Shown here in pieces: positions 15,577-23,580 of a stretch of 40,901 nt of DNA; the stretch's first letter is position 1, and each line of letters starts with the position of its first letter. The translations under genes were made by a program, and so were the position numbers. The notes beneath the pieces were generated by a model. It had not been told where the DNA came from. It searched no databases and saw only the letters and a list, made by a program, of their open reading frames with translations. This DNA is from Sphaerochaetaceae bacterium. Lineage in GTDB: Bacteria > Spirochaetota > Spirochaetia > Sphaerochaetales > Sphaerochaetaceae. The stretch covers positions 1 to 40,901 of the forward strand of contig JAKSPE010000016.1 of assembly GCA_024405015.1 (NCBI GenBank). The letters run 5' to 3'.

Positions 15577-16731
15577 ATGAAAAGAATTCTTTTCGCTCTT
15601 TCCCTGATCCTTCTGCTTTGCCTTGTCTCCTGTGCAAGTGCAAAGGTCGAGTCTTCCAAGGGTTCTGTGACCGTCGCTGAGGGTCTTGACCCGAAGGTTG
15701 CCTCTCTTCTTTCCAACTACAAGGCCATTGATGAGTTTGACAACAAGCGCCTTTCCAGCACTGGTGTCGTCACAACCGCATACCTTCAGAATGCTCCACT
15801 GGTTCCTTGGAACGAGAATGCTAGGGAAGTGGCCAAGCAGACCGGTACCATGCGCTACTATTTCTTCACCGCATCCGGCCTTCCAAGCAGCGGAAAGTGG
15901 GGTGATTCCTGTCTGATCGTGTTCCCGAACGGACAGACCATGCTCATTGACGCAGGTGTCTCCGGTTTCGGCGAGCACCTGATGAGAAACCTCGCAGCTC
16001 TTGGTGTGGATTACATCGACTACCTCATGTTCAGCCACAACCACGACGACCATTCCTTCGGTGTTCTGTATACCGATTTCTTGTCTTACTTCAAGGTCGG
16101 TCAGTGTTTCTGGAGCGGCTGCTACAGCACAAGCTGGAGCAATCCGGACAAGATTGCAGAGCTGATGGCAGAGAAGGGTATCCCTTGCAGCATCTTGAGC
16201 CAGGGCGATGAGTTTTGGATCGGTGATGTCCAGGCTCGTGTCCTTGAACCGGTCAAGGAGGAGATGGTAGGAAAGGGCTTCACCGGTGACGAGAACGTCA
16301 ACGCAACATCCATCGTCATCCGCTTCGACTACAAGGATGTGTCCTCCCTGTTCACAGGTGACCTCTATCAGTTCCGTGAAGAGGACATCATCAAGGATCT
16401 GACCGCCAAGGGTATGGTGGACCTTCTGGATGTCGATATCCTCAAGACCCCACACCATGGTGGAACAACCTCCAGCACAAAGAACCTGGTCAATGCCGTA
16501 ACACCTTACATCGCTGTTGCTACCGGTTCCTATCCGATGGAGATCTCCACCTATACACGCTATGCCAAGGTGGGAAGCTACTGCCTTATGGATACGCTTG
16601 ACGGTTACATCCGCATCGTCACAGACGGAAGTGACATAGACTTTGAGACAAGCCGTGTCCGTCAGACAACCATGTTTGACAACCTGGATTCTGTAGCTCA
16701 GCAGATACGGGACAAGAACGCAGCAAAGTGA
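15577..16731 (+). CDS. ComEC-like metallo-beta-lactamase-fold lipoprotein
   Basis: This 384-residue protein starts with a lipoprotein signal ending in LVSC, so Cys19 should carry the lipid and anchor the protein outside the inner membrane. The metal site HNHDDH is at residues 154-159. LFTGD and LKTPHHGGTTSS downstream match the MBL hydrolase domain found at the end of ComEC and in free-standing ComEC/Rec2-like hydrolases. ComEC domains degrade DNA strands or cleave phosphoesters, but free secreted versions are uncharacterised. It sits between the permeases and the binding protein of a sugar ABC transporter, which suggests that its substrate releases the imported compound. That link is inference. 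A nuclease role is the alternative. Confidence 0.85.
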   Translation: MKRILFALSLILLLCLVSCASAKVESSKGSVTVAEGLDPKVASLLSNYKAIDEFDNKRLSSTGVVTTAYLQNAPLVPWNENAREVAKQTGTMRYYFFTASGLPSSGKWGDSCLIVFPNGQTMLIDAGVSGFGEHLMRNLAALGVDYIDYLMFSHNHDDHSFGVLYTDFLSYFKVGQCFWSGCYSTSWSNPDKIAELMAEKGIPCSILSQGDEFWIGDVQARVLEPVKEEMVGKGFTGDENVNATSIVIRFDYKDVSSLFTGDLYQFREEDIIKDLTAKGMVDLLDVDILKTPHHGGTTSSTKNLVNAVTPYIAVATGSYPMEISTYTRYAKVGSYCLMDTLDGYIRIVTDGSDIDFETSRVRQTTMFDNLDSVAQQIRDKNAAK

Positions 16732-16751
16732 CGTTTGTCTGATGCTTTTGC

Positions 16752-16792
16752 AAGGACTTGCCGGAGTTCTCCGACAGGTCCTTTTTCTTTTT
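16752..16792 (+). terminator. Terminator after the metallo-hydrolase gene
   Basis: AAGGAC (16752-16757) pairs with GTCCTT (16778-16783), and the inner CTTG/CAGG and CGG/CCG segments extend the stem with a mismatch. The run CTTTTTCTTTTTT follows. Confidence 0.75.
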
Positions 16793-16833
16793 TGTGTGAA
16801 ATTATGTGAAAGGTAACCAATTATTAGCAATTT

Positions 16834-16874
16834 TAGGGAATAAACCCAAGAAATCCCAAAAAAATATAGGGAAT
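16834..16874. repeat. Paired TAGGGAAT boxes upstream of the binding-protein promoter
   Basis: TAGGGAAT occurs at 16834-16841 and again at 16867-16874, 33 bases apart, just upstream of the promoter at 16895. The A/T-rich stretch 16800-16958 contains no gene. The boxes may be activator or repressor sites. Confidence 0.3.
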
Positions 16875-16894
16875 CTATTGATTTCAATATTTTC

Positions 16895-16923
16895 TTGACA
16901 CCTATATTTGCGGATTTTACTCT
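16895..16923 (+). promoter_or_regulatory. Promoter of the sugar-binding protein gene
   Basis: A perfect TTGACA (16895-16900) lies 17 bases before TACTCT (16918-16923). An AAAGGAG ribosome binding site precedes the ATG at 16959. A separate promoter would let the binding protein be made in excess over the permeases. Confidence 0.65.
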
Positions 16924-16958
16924 AGGTATTAGGTAAAAAATTTGCCAAAGGAGAAAAC

Positions 16959-18365
16959 ATGAAGAAACTTATTTCTGTAGTACTCATTCTTTCAGTTGTC
17001 TTCTTCGCAGCATTCGCAGGTGGCGATTCTGAGAAGGGAGCAGCAACAGCTGAAGCAAAAACATCAACAGTCTCTCATATTCCTACAGGTGCAGCACCTG
17101 CTGAGAAAGTTGTTATCACATTCTGGGATTCCTATTCCGGTGACAACCATCAGTGTCTCGTTGACTGTGCAGCAGCATTCAATGCTTCACAGGATCAGTT
17201 CCAGGTCGATGTCGTCTACACATCAAGCATCCTGACAAAGGTTCTCACTTCCACAAAGGATGACAGACCAAACCTCTTCAACGTTTCCGGTAACGACTCC
17301 GCTCAGGTCATTTCTTCCAGAGATTGGGACGATCCAATCTACATCCCAGCTCAGGAGTACATTGACTATGACAACTATGATATGACCGATATCATCGCTA
17401 ACCTTGCAACAAACTACACAAGAGAAGGCAATTGGCAGTCCCTCCCATGGGGTAACACAGCAACAGGTTACTTCTACAACCTCGAGATCCTTTCTGCTCA
17501 CGGCATCAACGTCGATGACATCAAGAACTACGAAGATCTCTATCAGGTTTGTAAGAAGCTCAAGGCTGAAGGCGTTGAGAACCCAATCTGGATCTACATC
17601 CATCAGGACTGGGTCAACTTCGGTCTCACATCTGAAGGTCTGAACTACTTCAACGAGGACAACGGTCGTGCAGCAGTTCCTACAAAGGCTCTCTTCGACG
17701 ATCATGAAGTCAAGGAAGCTGTGGTCGCATACTTCAACTGGATCAAGAAGATGCAGGCTGAAGGCCTCTGCGTTGACTACAACGTAAGTGCTTCCGATGC
17801 AAGAAACATGTTCGGTCAGGGCGACGTCGCCATCTACTTCGGATGGGCTTCCGGTTACAACCCAACCTACACAGTCGTTTCCCAGGGTGCAAACTTCAAG
17901 TTCGCTTACAGACCATCCCTCACATTCCGCAATGTTCCTAACAAGGGACAGGCAGCTGGTGGACAGAGCCTCTTCATCGGTAACACAGGTAACGAGTGGG
18001 AAGAGTACGGCACATGGCAGTTCCTCAAGTTCATGATGAGCAACGAGTGGGACGCAGCATTCGCTTACACATCCGGTTATCTTCCAATCAAGAAGGCTTC
18101 CTTCAACATTGACATCTACAAGGATTATGTCAATGAGAAGAACCCATCCGCTCCTGTCGTCGCAGCAGCTCAGGAAGCAACAGCACCTGGTCTTGGTTAC
18201 GCTCTTCTTCCATACTCCTCAAACTATGGAACAATCGTCAAGGCTATCATCAAGAACCTCTTCGCAGATCCAGCTTACACAGCAGAGCAGGCTGTTGCTG
18301 ATCTCCAGAAGCAGGCAACAGAAGCTATCGAAGACTACTGGCTCCAGCAGGGTGTCGTTCTCTGA
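16959..18365 (+). CDS. Sugar ABC transporter substrate-binding protein
   Basis: This 468-residue secreted protein belongs to the extracellular solute-binding protein family 1 group used by carbohydrate importers. A signal peptide runs to about residue 20 (AAFAGG), with no cysteine for lipid attachment, so it is probably periplasmic and soluble. The opening VVITFWDSYSGDN and the aromatic-rich middle fit the MalE-like fold and sugar stacking. It lies last in the cluster, behind its own promoter and before a strong terminator. With the permeases at 13763-15498 it should form one importer. The ligand is not determined. Confidence 0.9.
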   Translation: MKKLISVVLILSVVFFAAFAGGDSEKGAATAEAKTSTVSHIPTGAAPAEKVVITFWDSYSGDNHQCLVDCAAAFNASQDQFQVDVVYTSSILTKVLTSTKDDRPNLFNVSGNDSAQVISSRDWDDPIYIPAQEYIDYDNYDMTDIIANLATNYTREGNWQSLPWGNTATGYFYNLEILSAHGINVDDIKNYEDLYQVCKKLKAEGVENPIWIYIHQDWVNFGLTSEGLNYFNEDNGRAAVPTKALFDDHEVKEAVVAYFNWIKKMQAEGLCVDYNVSASDARNMFGQGDVAIYFGWASGYNPTYTVVSQGANFKFAYRPSLTFRNVPNKGQAAGGQSLFIGNTGNEWEEYGTWQFLKFMMSNEWDAAFAYTSGYLPIKKASFNIDIYKDYVNEKNPSAPVVAAAQEATAPGLGYALLPYSSNYGTIVKAIIKNLFADPAYTAEQAVADLQKQATEAIEDYWLQQGVVL

Positions 18366-18391
18366 GATCCATTTTATTGATTTGACAATCG

Positions 18392-18425
18392 GACACGCTT
18401 GGGTTTTCCAAGCGTGTCTTTTCTT
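18392..18425 (+). terminator. Intrinsic terminator after the binding-protein gene
   Basis: GACACGCTTGG (18392-18402) and CCAAGCGTGTC (18408-18418) form a perfect 11-bp stem followed by TTTTCTTT. Confidence 0.93.
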
Positions 18426-18440
18426 TACTAACAACATGTA

Positions 18441-18469
18441 TTGAAAACTTGGTTTTCCCAAGTGATATA
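18441..18469 (+). promoter_or_regulatory. Inverted repeat in a possible promoter spacer upstream of the catabolic run
   Basis: ACTTGG (18447-18452) and CCAAGT (18458-18463) form a perfect inverted repeat around TTTTC. The repeat directly follows TTGAAA (18441-18446), and GATATA (18464-18469) comes 17 bases after that box. This resembles a weak promoter covered by an operator, though the -10 match is poor. Confidence 0.35.
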
Positions 18470-18520
18470 TTTGTAATACCCAAAAAAGGATAGGGTTTTG
18501 GTGTTCCCGTTAATTTCTGT

Positions 18521-18549
18521 TTGACGGCACTGAAAAGCAGGTTTATCCT
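18521..18549 (+). promoter_or_regulatory. Promoter of the 12-gene catabolic run
   Basis: TTGACG (18521-18526) and TATCCT (18544-18549) are 17 bases apart. The leader is about 12 bases and carries AAGGGG before the ATG at 18568. Confidence 0.62.
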
Positions 18550-18567
18550 TTCTCAAAAGGGGCGGAC

Positions 18568-19977
18568 ATGAAAACAGATATATCAGTCAAGAAAGTTTCA
18601 ATCACCATCACACCGCACAAGAATCGCGTACCTCTGAAGTTCGGTCATGAGATCACAACAGCCAGCAAGTATTGCAGAGCCTACATCACCGTCCAGGATA
18701 CCCTGGGCCGCAGCGCTGTAGGTGTCGGAGAGACTCCGGTTGCCGTTGCATGGACATGGCCAAGTGAACTCAGCTTCTCTGCCAGAGAAGTGCGAATGGT
18801 CGAGTTCTGCAACATGCTCTGTGAGAGCTGGAACAACTATGACTATAGCGGACATCCGATGGAGATCGGATACTCCTTCATCCGCGATCGCCTGGATGTG
18901 GTCCTTTCCCAGGAGAATGCTCTTCACCCAGAAGAGGATCCGATGCCTTATCTGTCTGCTTTGGTCTGCAACTCTCTGTTTGACATCGCACTTCACGATG
19001 CGTTTGCCAAGCTCAACAATATCAGCGTCTATGATTCCTTTACCGCCCAGTACATGAACCATGACCTCAGCTGGTACTACAACTACGACACAACAGATCC
19101 AACGGAACGTGCCCATTACGAGAAGGTCTTTGGAGGCAAGTATCCTGGCCAGTATTTCGTCCAGGATGTTCCGACCAAGCTTCCGGTCTGGCACCTTGTC
19201 GGTGGAACAGACCCACTGGAGAAAGAGGACCTCAAGGGTACCGAGCCAAATGACGGCATTCCTGTACTTCTTCGCGACTGGATTCGTGAGGACGGCTTGG
19301 ATTGCCTGAAGATCAAGCTTCGCGGAAACGACGAGCCTTGGGACTATGACAGAATCGTCAAGGTCGGCGCCATTGCCGACGAGATGGGAGTAAGTCACCT
19401 GACAGCCGACTTCAACTGCACCGTCTATGACCCGGAATATGTCAACAGAATCCTGGATAAGCTCAAAGTCGAGCATCCAATCACATGGGAGAAGATCCTC
19501 TATATCGAGCAGCCTTTCCCATATGACATGGAAAAGTATCCGATTGATGTGCATGCCCTGTCAGCTCGCAAGCTTCTTCTCATGGATGAGAGTGCACATG
19601 ACTGGCACTTCGTCAAACTCGGTGTCGAGCTTGGATGGACAGGTGTTGCCCTCAAGACCTGTAAGACCTTCACTGGTGCTCTTCTGATGTTCTGCTACGC
19701 CAAAGAGGCAAATCTTGCCCTCATGGTCCAGGACCTGACAAACCCAGGTCTTGCCATGATGCCACACGCAAGCCTTGCCGCCCACGTTGGTACCATCATG
19801 GGAGTGGAGTCCAACGGACCTCAGTACTGCCCAGGTGCTTCAGTGGATGAGACACGCGTACATCCTGGCCTTTACAAGAGAAGGGGAGGCTGCATCGACA
19901 TCTCAACGCTGAGCAAGATCGGATTCGGTTACAGACTCGATGAAATCGAAGCTTTGGCTAAGGAGGCTGCAAAGTGA
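18568..19977 (+). CDS. Enolase-superfamily enzyme of the mandelate racemase/muconate lactonizing type
   Basis: This 469-residue protein carries the enolase-superfamily active-site pattern. KIK at residues 248-250 supplies the first base. Asp281, Glu314 and Asp340 or Glu341 are the likely magnesium ligands, in the motifs TADFN, YIEQPF and LLMDES. Lys363, in ALKTCK, is the candidate opposite base. The two-lysine arrangement matches the muconate lactonizing subgroup, which includes racemases, epimerases and cycloisomerases. The protein is longer than the usual 360-400 residues, with extra sequence around 170-230. It is the first gene of the catabolic run, so it probably epimerises, dehydrates or cycloisomerises the imported compound. 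The substrate cannot be read from sequence. Confidence 0.87.
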   Translation: MKTDISVKKVSITITPHKNRVPLKFGHEITTASKYCRAYITVQDTLGRSAVGVGETPVAVAWTWPSELSFSAREVRMVEFCNMLCESWNNYDYSGHPMEIGYSFIRDRLDVVLSQENALHPEEDPMPYLSALVCNSLFDIALHDAFAKLNNISVYDSFTAQYMNHDLSWYYNYDTTDPTERAHYEKVFGGKYPGQYFVQDVPTKLPVWHLVGGTDPLEKEDLKGTEPNDGIPVLLRDWIREDGLDCLKIKLRGNDEPWDYDRIVKVGAIADEMGVSHLTADFNCTVYDPEYVNRILDKLKVEHPITWEKILYIEQPFPYDMEKYPIDVHALSARKLLLMDESAHDWHFVKLGVELGWTGVALKTCKTFTGALLMFCYAKEANLALMVQDLTNPGLAMMPHASLAAHVGTIMGVESNGPQYCPGASVDETRVHPGLYKRRGGCIDISTLSKIGFGYRLDEIEALAKEAAK

Positions 19978-20795
19978 GCCTTACTGCAAAGAAACCTCTG
20001 GGAGTTCGCATCCTTTATGGATTTTGGGACTTTCTCAAAAAATATGGACTGACCATTTTGGCTATTGTTCTGCTGGTTCTGATCTGGCAGATTGTCGTTG
20101 ATGGTTTTCACATCAAAAAGTATGTCCTGCCATCTCCAAAGCTTGTCTTCAACAGCCTTTTCGGACCACAGGCTGCCAAGAACCATTGGTGGAAGCACAT
20201 CCGTACCACTGTCCTTGAGGTATTCGGAAGTTTCGCCCTTGTTCTGGTTTTGGGTGTTTCCCTTGCTGTTCTGATTTCCTGGAACCGCTGGCTGAACAGA
20301 CTGCTCATGCCTGTTCTGGTTCTGTTCAACTCCATTCCGAAAATCGCTTTGGCACCGCTATTCCTTCTGTGGTTGGGCTATGGTGTCAAGACCAACATCT
20401 GGATCTCGTTCTTCGTTGCGTTCTTCCCGGTCGTCATTAACGCCACAACCGGTATGATGAGCGTCGACGATGACCTGTTGGACCTTGTAAAGTATCTTGA
20501 TGCAAAGAAATATCAGGTATTCTTGAAGGTTCGAATCCCAGCATCCCTGCCATACATCTTCAGCGGAATCAAGATCTGTGCCACAAGCTGTGTCGTCGGT
20601 TCCATCGTTGGTGAGTTCTGTGCCGCAAAGAGCGGTCTTGGCTATCTCATGCGTGATGCCCAGGCTTTCATTGACATGCCGACCATGTTCGCATGTCTGT
20701 TTCTTCTCGCCGTCATTGGTATGAGCTTCTTCGGAACAATTTCCATTTTGGAGAAGGTCTGCATGCCATGGAAGAGATCAAGGAGGGAAGACTGA
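19974..20795 (+). CDS. NitT/TauT-type ABC transporter permease, first copy
   Basis: This 273-residue membrane protein belongs to the SsuC/TauC/ThiX permease family. It has about six hydrophobic helices. The cytoplasmic loop begins SVDDDLLDLVKYLDAKK, and the EAA region carries IVGEFCAAKSGLGYLM. A GTG start overlaps the enolase-family stop in GTGA. It is clearly paralogous to the next gene, sharing the SVDDDLLDLV loop and LPYI..IKIC segments. Most transporters of this family use one permease as a homodimer, so a heterodimer is suggested here. Confidence 0.9.
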   Translation: MSLTAKKPLGVRILYGFWDFLKKYGLTILAIVLLVLIWQIVVDGFHIKKYVLPSPKLVFNSLFGPQAAKNHWWKHIRTTVLEVFGSFALVLVLGVSLAVLISWNRWLNRLLMPVLVLFNSIPKIALAPLFLLWLGYGVKTNIWISFFVAFFPVVINATTGMMSVDDDLLDLVKYLDAKKYQVFLKVRIPASLPYIFSGIKICATSCVVGSIVGEFCAAKSGLGYLMRDAQAFIDMPTMFACLFLLAVIGMSFFGTISILEKVCMPWKRSRRED

Positions 20796-21613
20796 TGGCT
20801 ACCAAGAAAATCAAAGAGGCAAAGACAAATCCTGTTGTCGCATTCATCGACAAGTATCAGACCGCTTTCTCCCTGATTCTGTTCTTCCTGACCTGGGAAG
20901 TGCTTTGCAGAATCTTCAAGGTCAATGAGGCATTCCTCTGCACCCCATCCAGTGCGCTTTCACATCTGTTCTTCAAGCAGCCGGATGCTGCCTATCACTG
21001 GGGAATCAACATCACCGCAACCCTGAAGGAGTTCGTGCTGGGCTTCACCATCACAGCCATTTTGGGTGTCTTCATCTCCGTCTGTCTGATCTGGTCCAAG
21101 ACACTGCAGAAGATGGTCATGCCGATCTTCGTCTTCTTCCAGAGCATGCCGAACATCGCCATCATCCCGATTCTCTTGATCTGGATCGGCTATGGTCTTA
21201 AGACAAACATCATCATCGCATTCATCGCTTCGTTCTTCCCAATGGTCGTCAACACCATGGCAGGACTGAACAGCGTCGACGATGATCTGTTGGACCTTGT
21301 GCGCTACCTGAACGCTTCCAAGCTGCAGGTCTTCTTGAAGGTGAGACTTCCAATGGCACTGCCATACATCTACTCATCCCTGAAGATCTGTACTTCCCTG
21401 AGCGTCATGGGTGTCATCGTCGGTGAGCTCTATGCTTCCGACAAGGGACTTGGTTATGTCATCGCCAATGCTCAGAAGTATATGGATACTCCTCCGATGT
21501 TCGCTTCTCTTATCGTCATGTCCATGCTCGCCTGGGGTATGTACCTTCTGGTCACCATCCTCGAGCGTGTCACCATGCCTTGGCGTTATGTGAAACAGAA
21601 ATCCGAGGACTGA
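20795..21613 (+). CDS. NitT/TauT-type ABC transporter permease, second copy
   Basis: This 272-residue membrane protein is a diverged tandem paralog of the preceding permease. The cytoplasmic loop reads SVDDDLLDLVRYLNASK and the EAA region IVGELYASDKGLGYVIANA. The ATG at 20795 overlaps the upstream stop in TGATG, with AAGGAGGG as a ribosome binding site, so both copies are made together. It probably forms the other half of the membrane channel for the SBP at 21676 and the ATPase at 22811. Confidence 0.9.
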   Translation: MATKKIKEAKTNPVVAFIDKYQTAFSLILFFLTWEVLCRIFKVNEAFLCTPSSALSHLFFKQPDAAYHWGINITATLKEFVLGFTITAILGVFISVCLIWSKTLQKMVMPIFVFFQSMPNIAIIPILLIWIGYGLKTNIIIAFIASFFPMVVNTMAGLNSVDDDLLDLVRYLNASKLQVFLKVRLPMALPYIYSSLKICTSLSVMGVIVGELYASDKGLGYVIANAQKYMDTPPMFASLIVMSMLAWGMYLLVTILERVTMPWRYVKQKSED

Positions 21614-21675
21614 AACCGTTTTTAAATGTGGGTGTTACCTGCATAAGATAGAAAAAGAACTTTAGGAGGTTCTTC

Positions 21676-22692
21676 ATGAAGAAATTTACAGTTGTCCTTC
21701 TTATTGCTCTCGCAGCAATGACTATGGTCTTCGCACAGGGTGCTGAAGAAGCAAAACCAGCTGCAGGACTTGAGAAGTTCAAGCTCCAGCTCAACTGGAC
21801 AATCGCTGCTGACCACGCTCCATACTACGTCGCAATCAAGAACGGTTGGTATGAGGAAGCAGGTCTTGATGTTGAAGTCATCATCGGACAGGGTTCCGGT
21901 TATTCCGCACAGATGGTTGATGCAGGAAAGTGTGATGTCGCTATCTGCGATGCTCCTGTTGCTTTCCAGTTCAGAAACGACGGCGCAAGCGTCAAGCTCA
22001 TCGGTGTTGTCTTCGATAAGCACCAGAACTCCATGTACTACTACCTCGACACAGGTATGCAGAGCCCAGCAGACGTTGCAGGCAAGACAGTTGCTGTTCC
22101 TCCAACAGATGGACATAAGGTCATGTGGCCAGCATTCGCAGCTATGATCGGTGTCGATCCACAGTCTGTCGAGTTCGTCAACATCGATTCCACAGCTAAG
22201 GTTTCCGCTCTTGCTTCCAGAAACGCAGACGTCGTCTTCGAGCTCCTCTCCGGTTATCCAAACTTCAAGGCAGCTATGGACACATCCAAGATCGGTAACT
22301 TCCTTTGGGCTGACTACGGTTTCGAGTGCTATGCTCACTCCTACATCGCTTCTGATGAGACAATCGCAAAGAAGTCTGCACAGCTCGAGAAGTTCATGAA
22401 CGTCACAGCACGTGCATGGGAATGGACAATCACACACCCAGAAGAGGCTATCGACATCCTCGCTGAGTACCAGCCAATCAACAAGGCAGCTCTCGTTGAG
22501 TCCCTTCTCATTGAGCAGTCCTTCATTCTCACAGAGAGATTCAAGCAGAATGGTATCTGTACTCTCGACCCAGCTGGCGTCCAGGCAACATACAACCTCG
22601 TCAACCAGTACCAGACAGCTCTCAACTTCCCAGTTGAGGACATCTACGCAATGGTCATCACAGAGAAGTACACAAACTTCGACGTTAAGTAA
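21676..22692 (+). CDS. NMT1/THI5-like ABC substrate-binding protein
   Basis: This 338-residue secreted protein has a signal peptide ending near VFAQ at residue 21. FKLQLNWTIAADHAPYYVA at about 35-53 is the hallmark of the NMT1/THI5-like family, which binds pyrimidines, riboflavin precursors, sulfonates, nitrate or other small anions and heterocycles. The downstream GWYEEAGLDVEV is also typical. It is flanked by its permeases and ATPase. No thiamine riboswitch precedes the operon, and the neighbours are catabolic, so a carbon or nitrogen source is more likely than a vitamin precursor. A strong hairpin follows the stop. Confidence 0.9.
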   Translation: MKKFTVVLLIALAAMTMVFAQGAEEAKPAAGLEKFKLQLNWTIAADHAPYYVAIKNGWYEEAGLDVEVIIGQGSGYSAQMVDAGKCDVAICDAPVAFQFRNDGASVKLIGVVFDKHQNSMYYYLDTGMQSPADVAGKTVAVPPTDGHKVMWPAFAAMIGVDPQSVEFVNIDSTAKVSALASRNADVVFELLSGYPNFKAAMDTSKIGNFLWADYGFECYAHSYIASDETIAKKSAQLEKFMNVTARAWEWTITHPEEAIDILAEYQPINKAALVESLLIEQSFILTERFKQNGICTLDPAGVQATYNLVNQYQTALNFPVEDIYAMVITEKYTNFDVK

Positions 22693-22703
22693 GATCGTTG
22701 ATT

Positions 22704-22771
22704 CAATCGGTGTCAGGGAGACCTGACACCTGATTGCGGGGCAGTCTCACAAGTGGGGTTGCTCTGCAATC
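22704..22771 (+). repeat. Two adjacent hairpins between the binding-protein and ATPase genes
   Basis: Hairpin A pairs GGTGTCAGG (22709-22717) with CCTGACACC (22722-22730), and CAATC (22704-22708) with GATTG (22732-22736) extends it. Hairpin B pairs GATTGCGGGGCA (22732-22743) with TGCTCTGCAATC (22760-22771), 12 bp with two wobbles. Both compete for GATTG. Neither is followed by a T-run, so RNA stability or partial attenuation is more likely than plain termination. Confidence 0.7.
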
Positions 22772-22810
22772 AAATAATCTAAATCTTCGGATAAGATGGA
22801 AGGAAACAAC

Positions 22811-23575
22811 ATGAGCGAAAAAGACGTACTGCTTTCAATTAAAGATCTCAGAAAGGTCTACAAGACCAGAGACGGCGAACTTGAGGCCATTGGCAAGGTC
22901 ACTTTTGACGTCAAGGACCAGGAGTTCGTCTCCATTGTCGGTCCATCCGGCTGCGGAAAGTCCACATTGCTCAGAATCGTCGCAGGTCTTCTGGAGAAGA
23001 CCGAAGGTGAGATCATCGTCGACAAGACCAAGTTCAATCCGGACAAGGAAGTCGGATTTGTGTTCCAGAAGGCTCTGCTTCTGGACTGGAGAAAGGTCAT
23101 CGACAACGTTCTCCTTCCAATCGAGATCCTCAAGCTCGACAAGCGCAAGTATGTGGACCGCGCCATGGAGCTTCTGGAGATGGTCGGTCTCAAGGGCTTT
23201 GAGAACCGCTATCCAAACGAGCTTTCCGGTGGTATGCAGCAGCGTGTCTCCATCGCTAGAGCTCTGATTCATGACCCAAAGCTCATTCTCATGGATGAGC
23301 CGTTTGGTGCACTGGATGCCATTACCCGTGAGAAGATGAACCTCGAGCTCATGCGCATCTGGAGCGAGTCCAAGAAGACCGTCCTGTTCATCACCCATGA
23401 GATCGCTGAGGCTGTCTTCCTCTCTGACCGCGTCATCGTCCTTTCCGCAAGACCTTCCAGACAGGTCGGCTCTTTTGACATTGACCTTCCAAGACCACGT
23501 GGCATTGACCTTAAGACCACACCTGAGTTCAACAAGTACGTCATTGACGTCTACAAGACATTGGAGGTCCAGTAA
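22811..23575 (+). CDS. NitT/TauT-type ABC transporter ATPase
   Basis: This 254-residue protein is a complete ABC ATPase of the SsuB/TauB type. Walker [10 protein letters not shown] is at residues 44-52, signature LSGGMQQR at 138-145, Walker B LILMDEP at 158-164 and the switch histidine in ITHEIAEA near 196. The ATG at 22811 follows AAGGAAA and is preferred to one at 22796. It powers the two permeases and the NMT1-like binding protein upstream. This is the only importer in the window with its own ATPase. Confidence 0.95.
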   Translation: MSEKDVLLSIKDLRKVYKTRDGELEAIGKVTFDVKDQEFVSIVGPSGCGKSTLLRIVAGLLEKTEGEIIVDKTKFNPDKEVGFVFQKALLLDWRKVIDNVLLPIEILKLDKRKYVDRAMELLEMVGLKGFENRYPNELSGGMQQRVSIARALIHDPKLILMDEPFGALDAITREKMNLELMRIWSESKKTVLFITHEIAEAVFLSDRVIVLSARPSRQVGSFDIDLPRPRGIDLKTTPEFNKYVIDVYKTLEVQ

Positions 23576-23580
23576 GAGCT

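Noticed and set aside
15235..16887. Long antisense open frame opposite the metallo-hydrolase gene
   Set aside because: It runs across a terminator and two transcription units, has odd Cys and His content and no known domain. The plus-strand gene has a lipobox and an intact metal motif.
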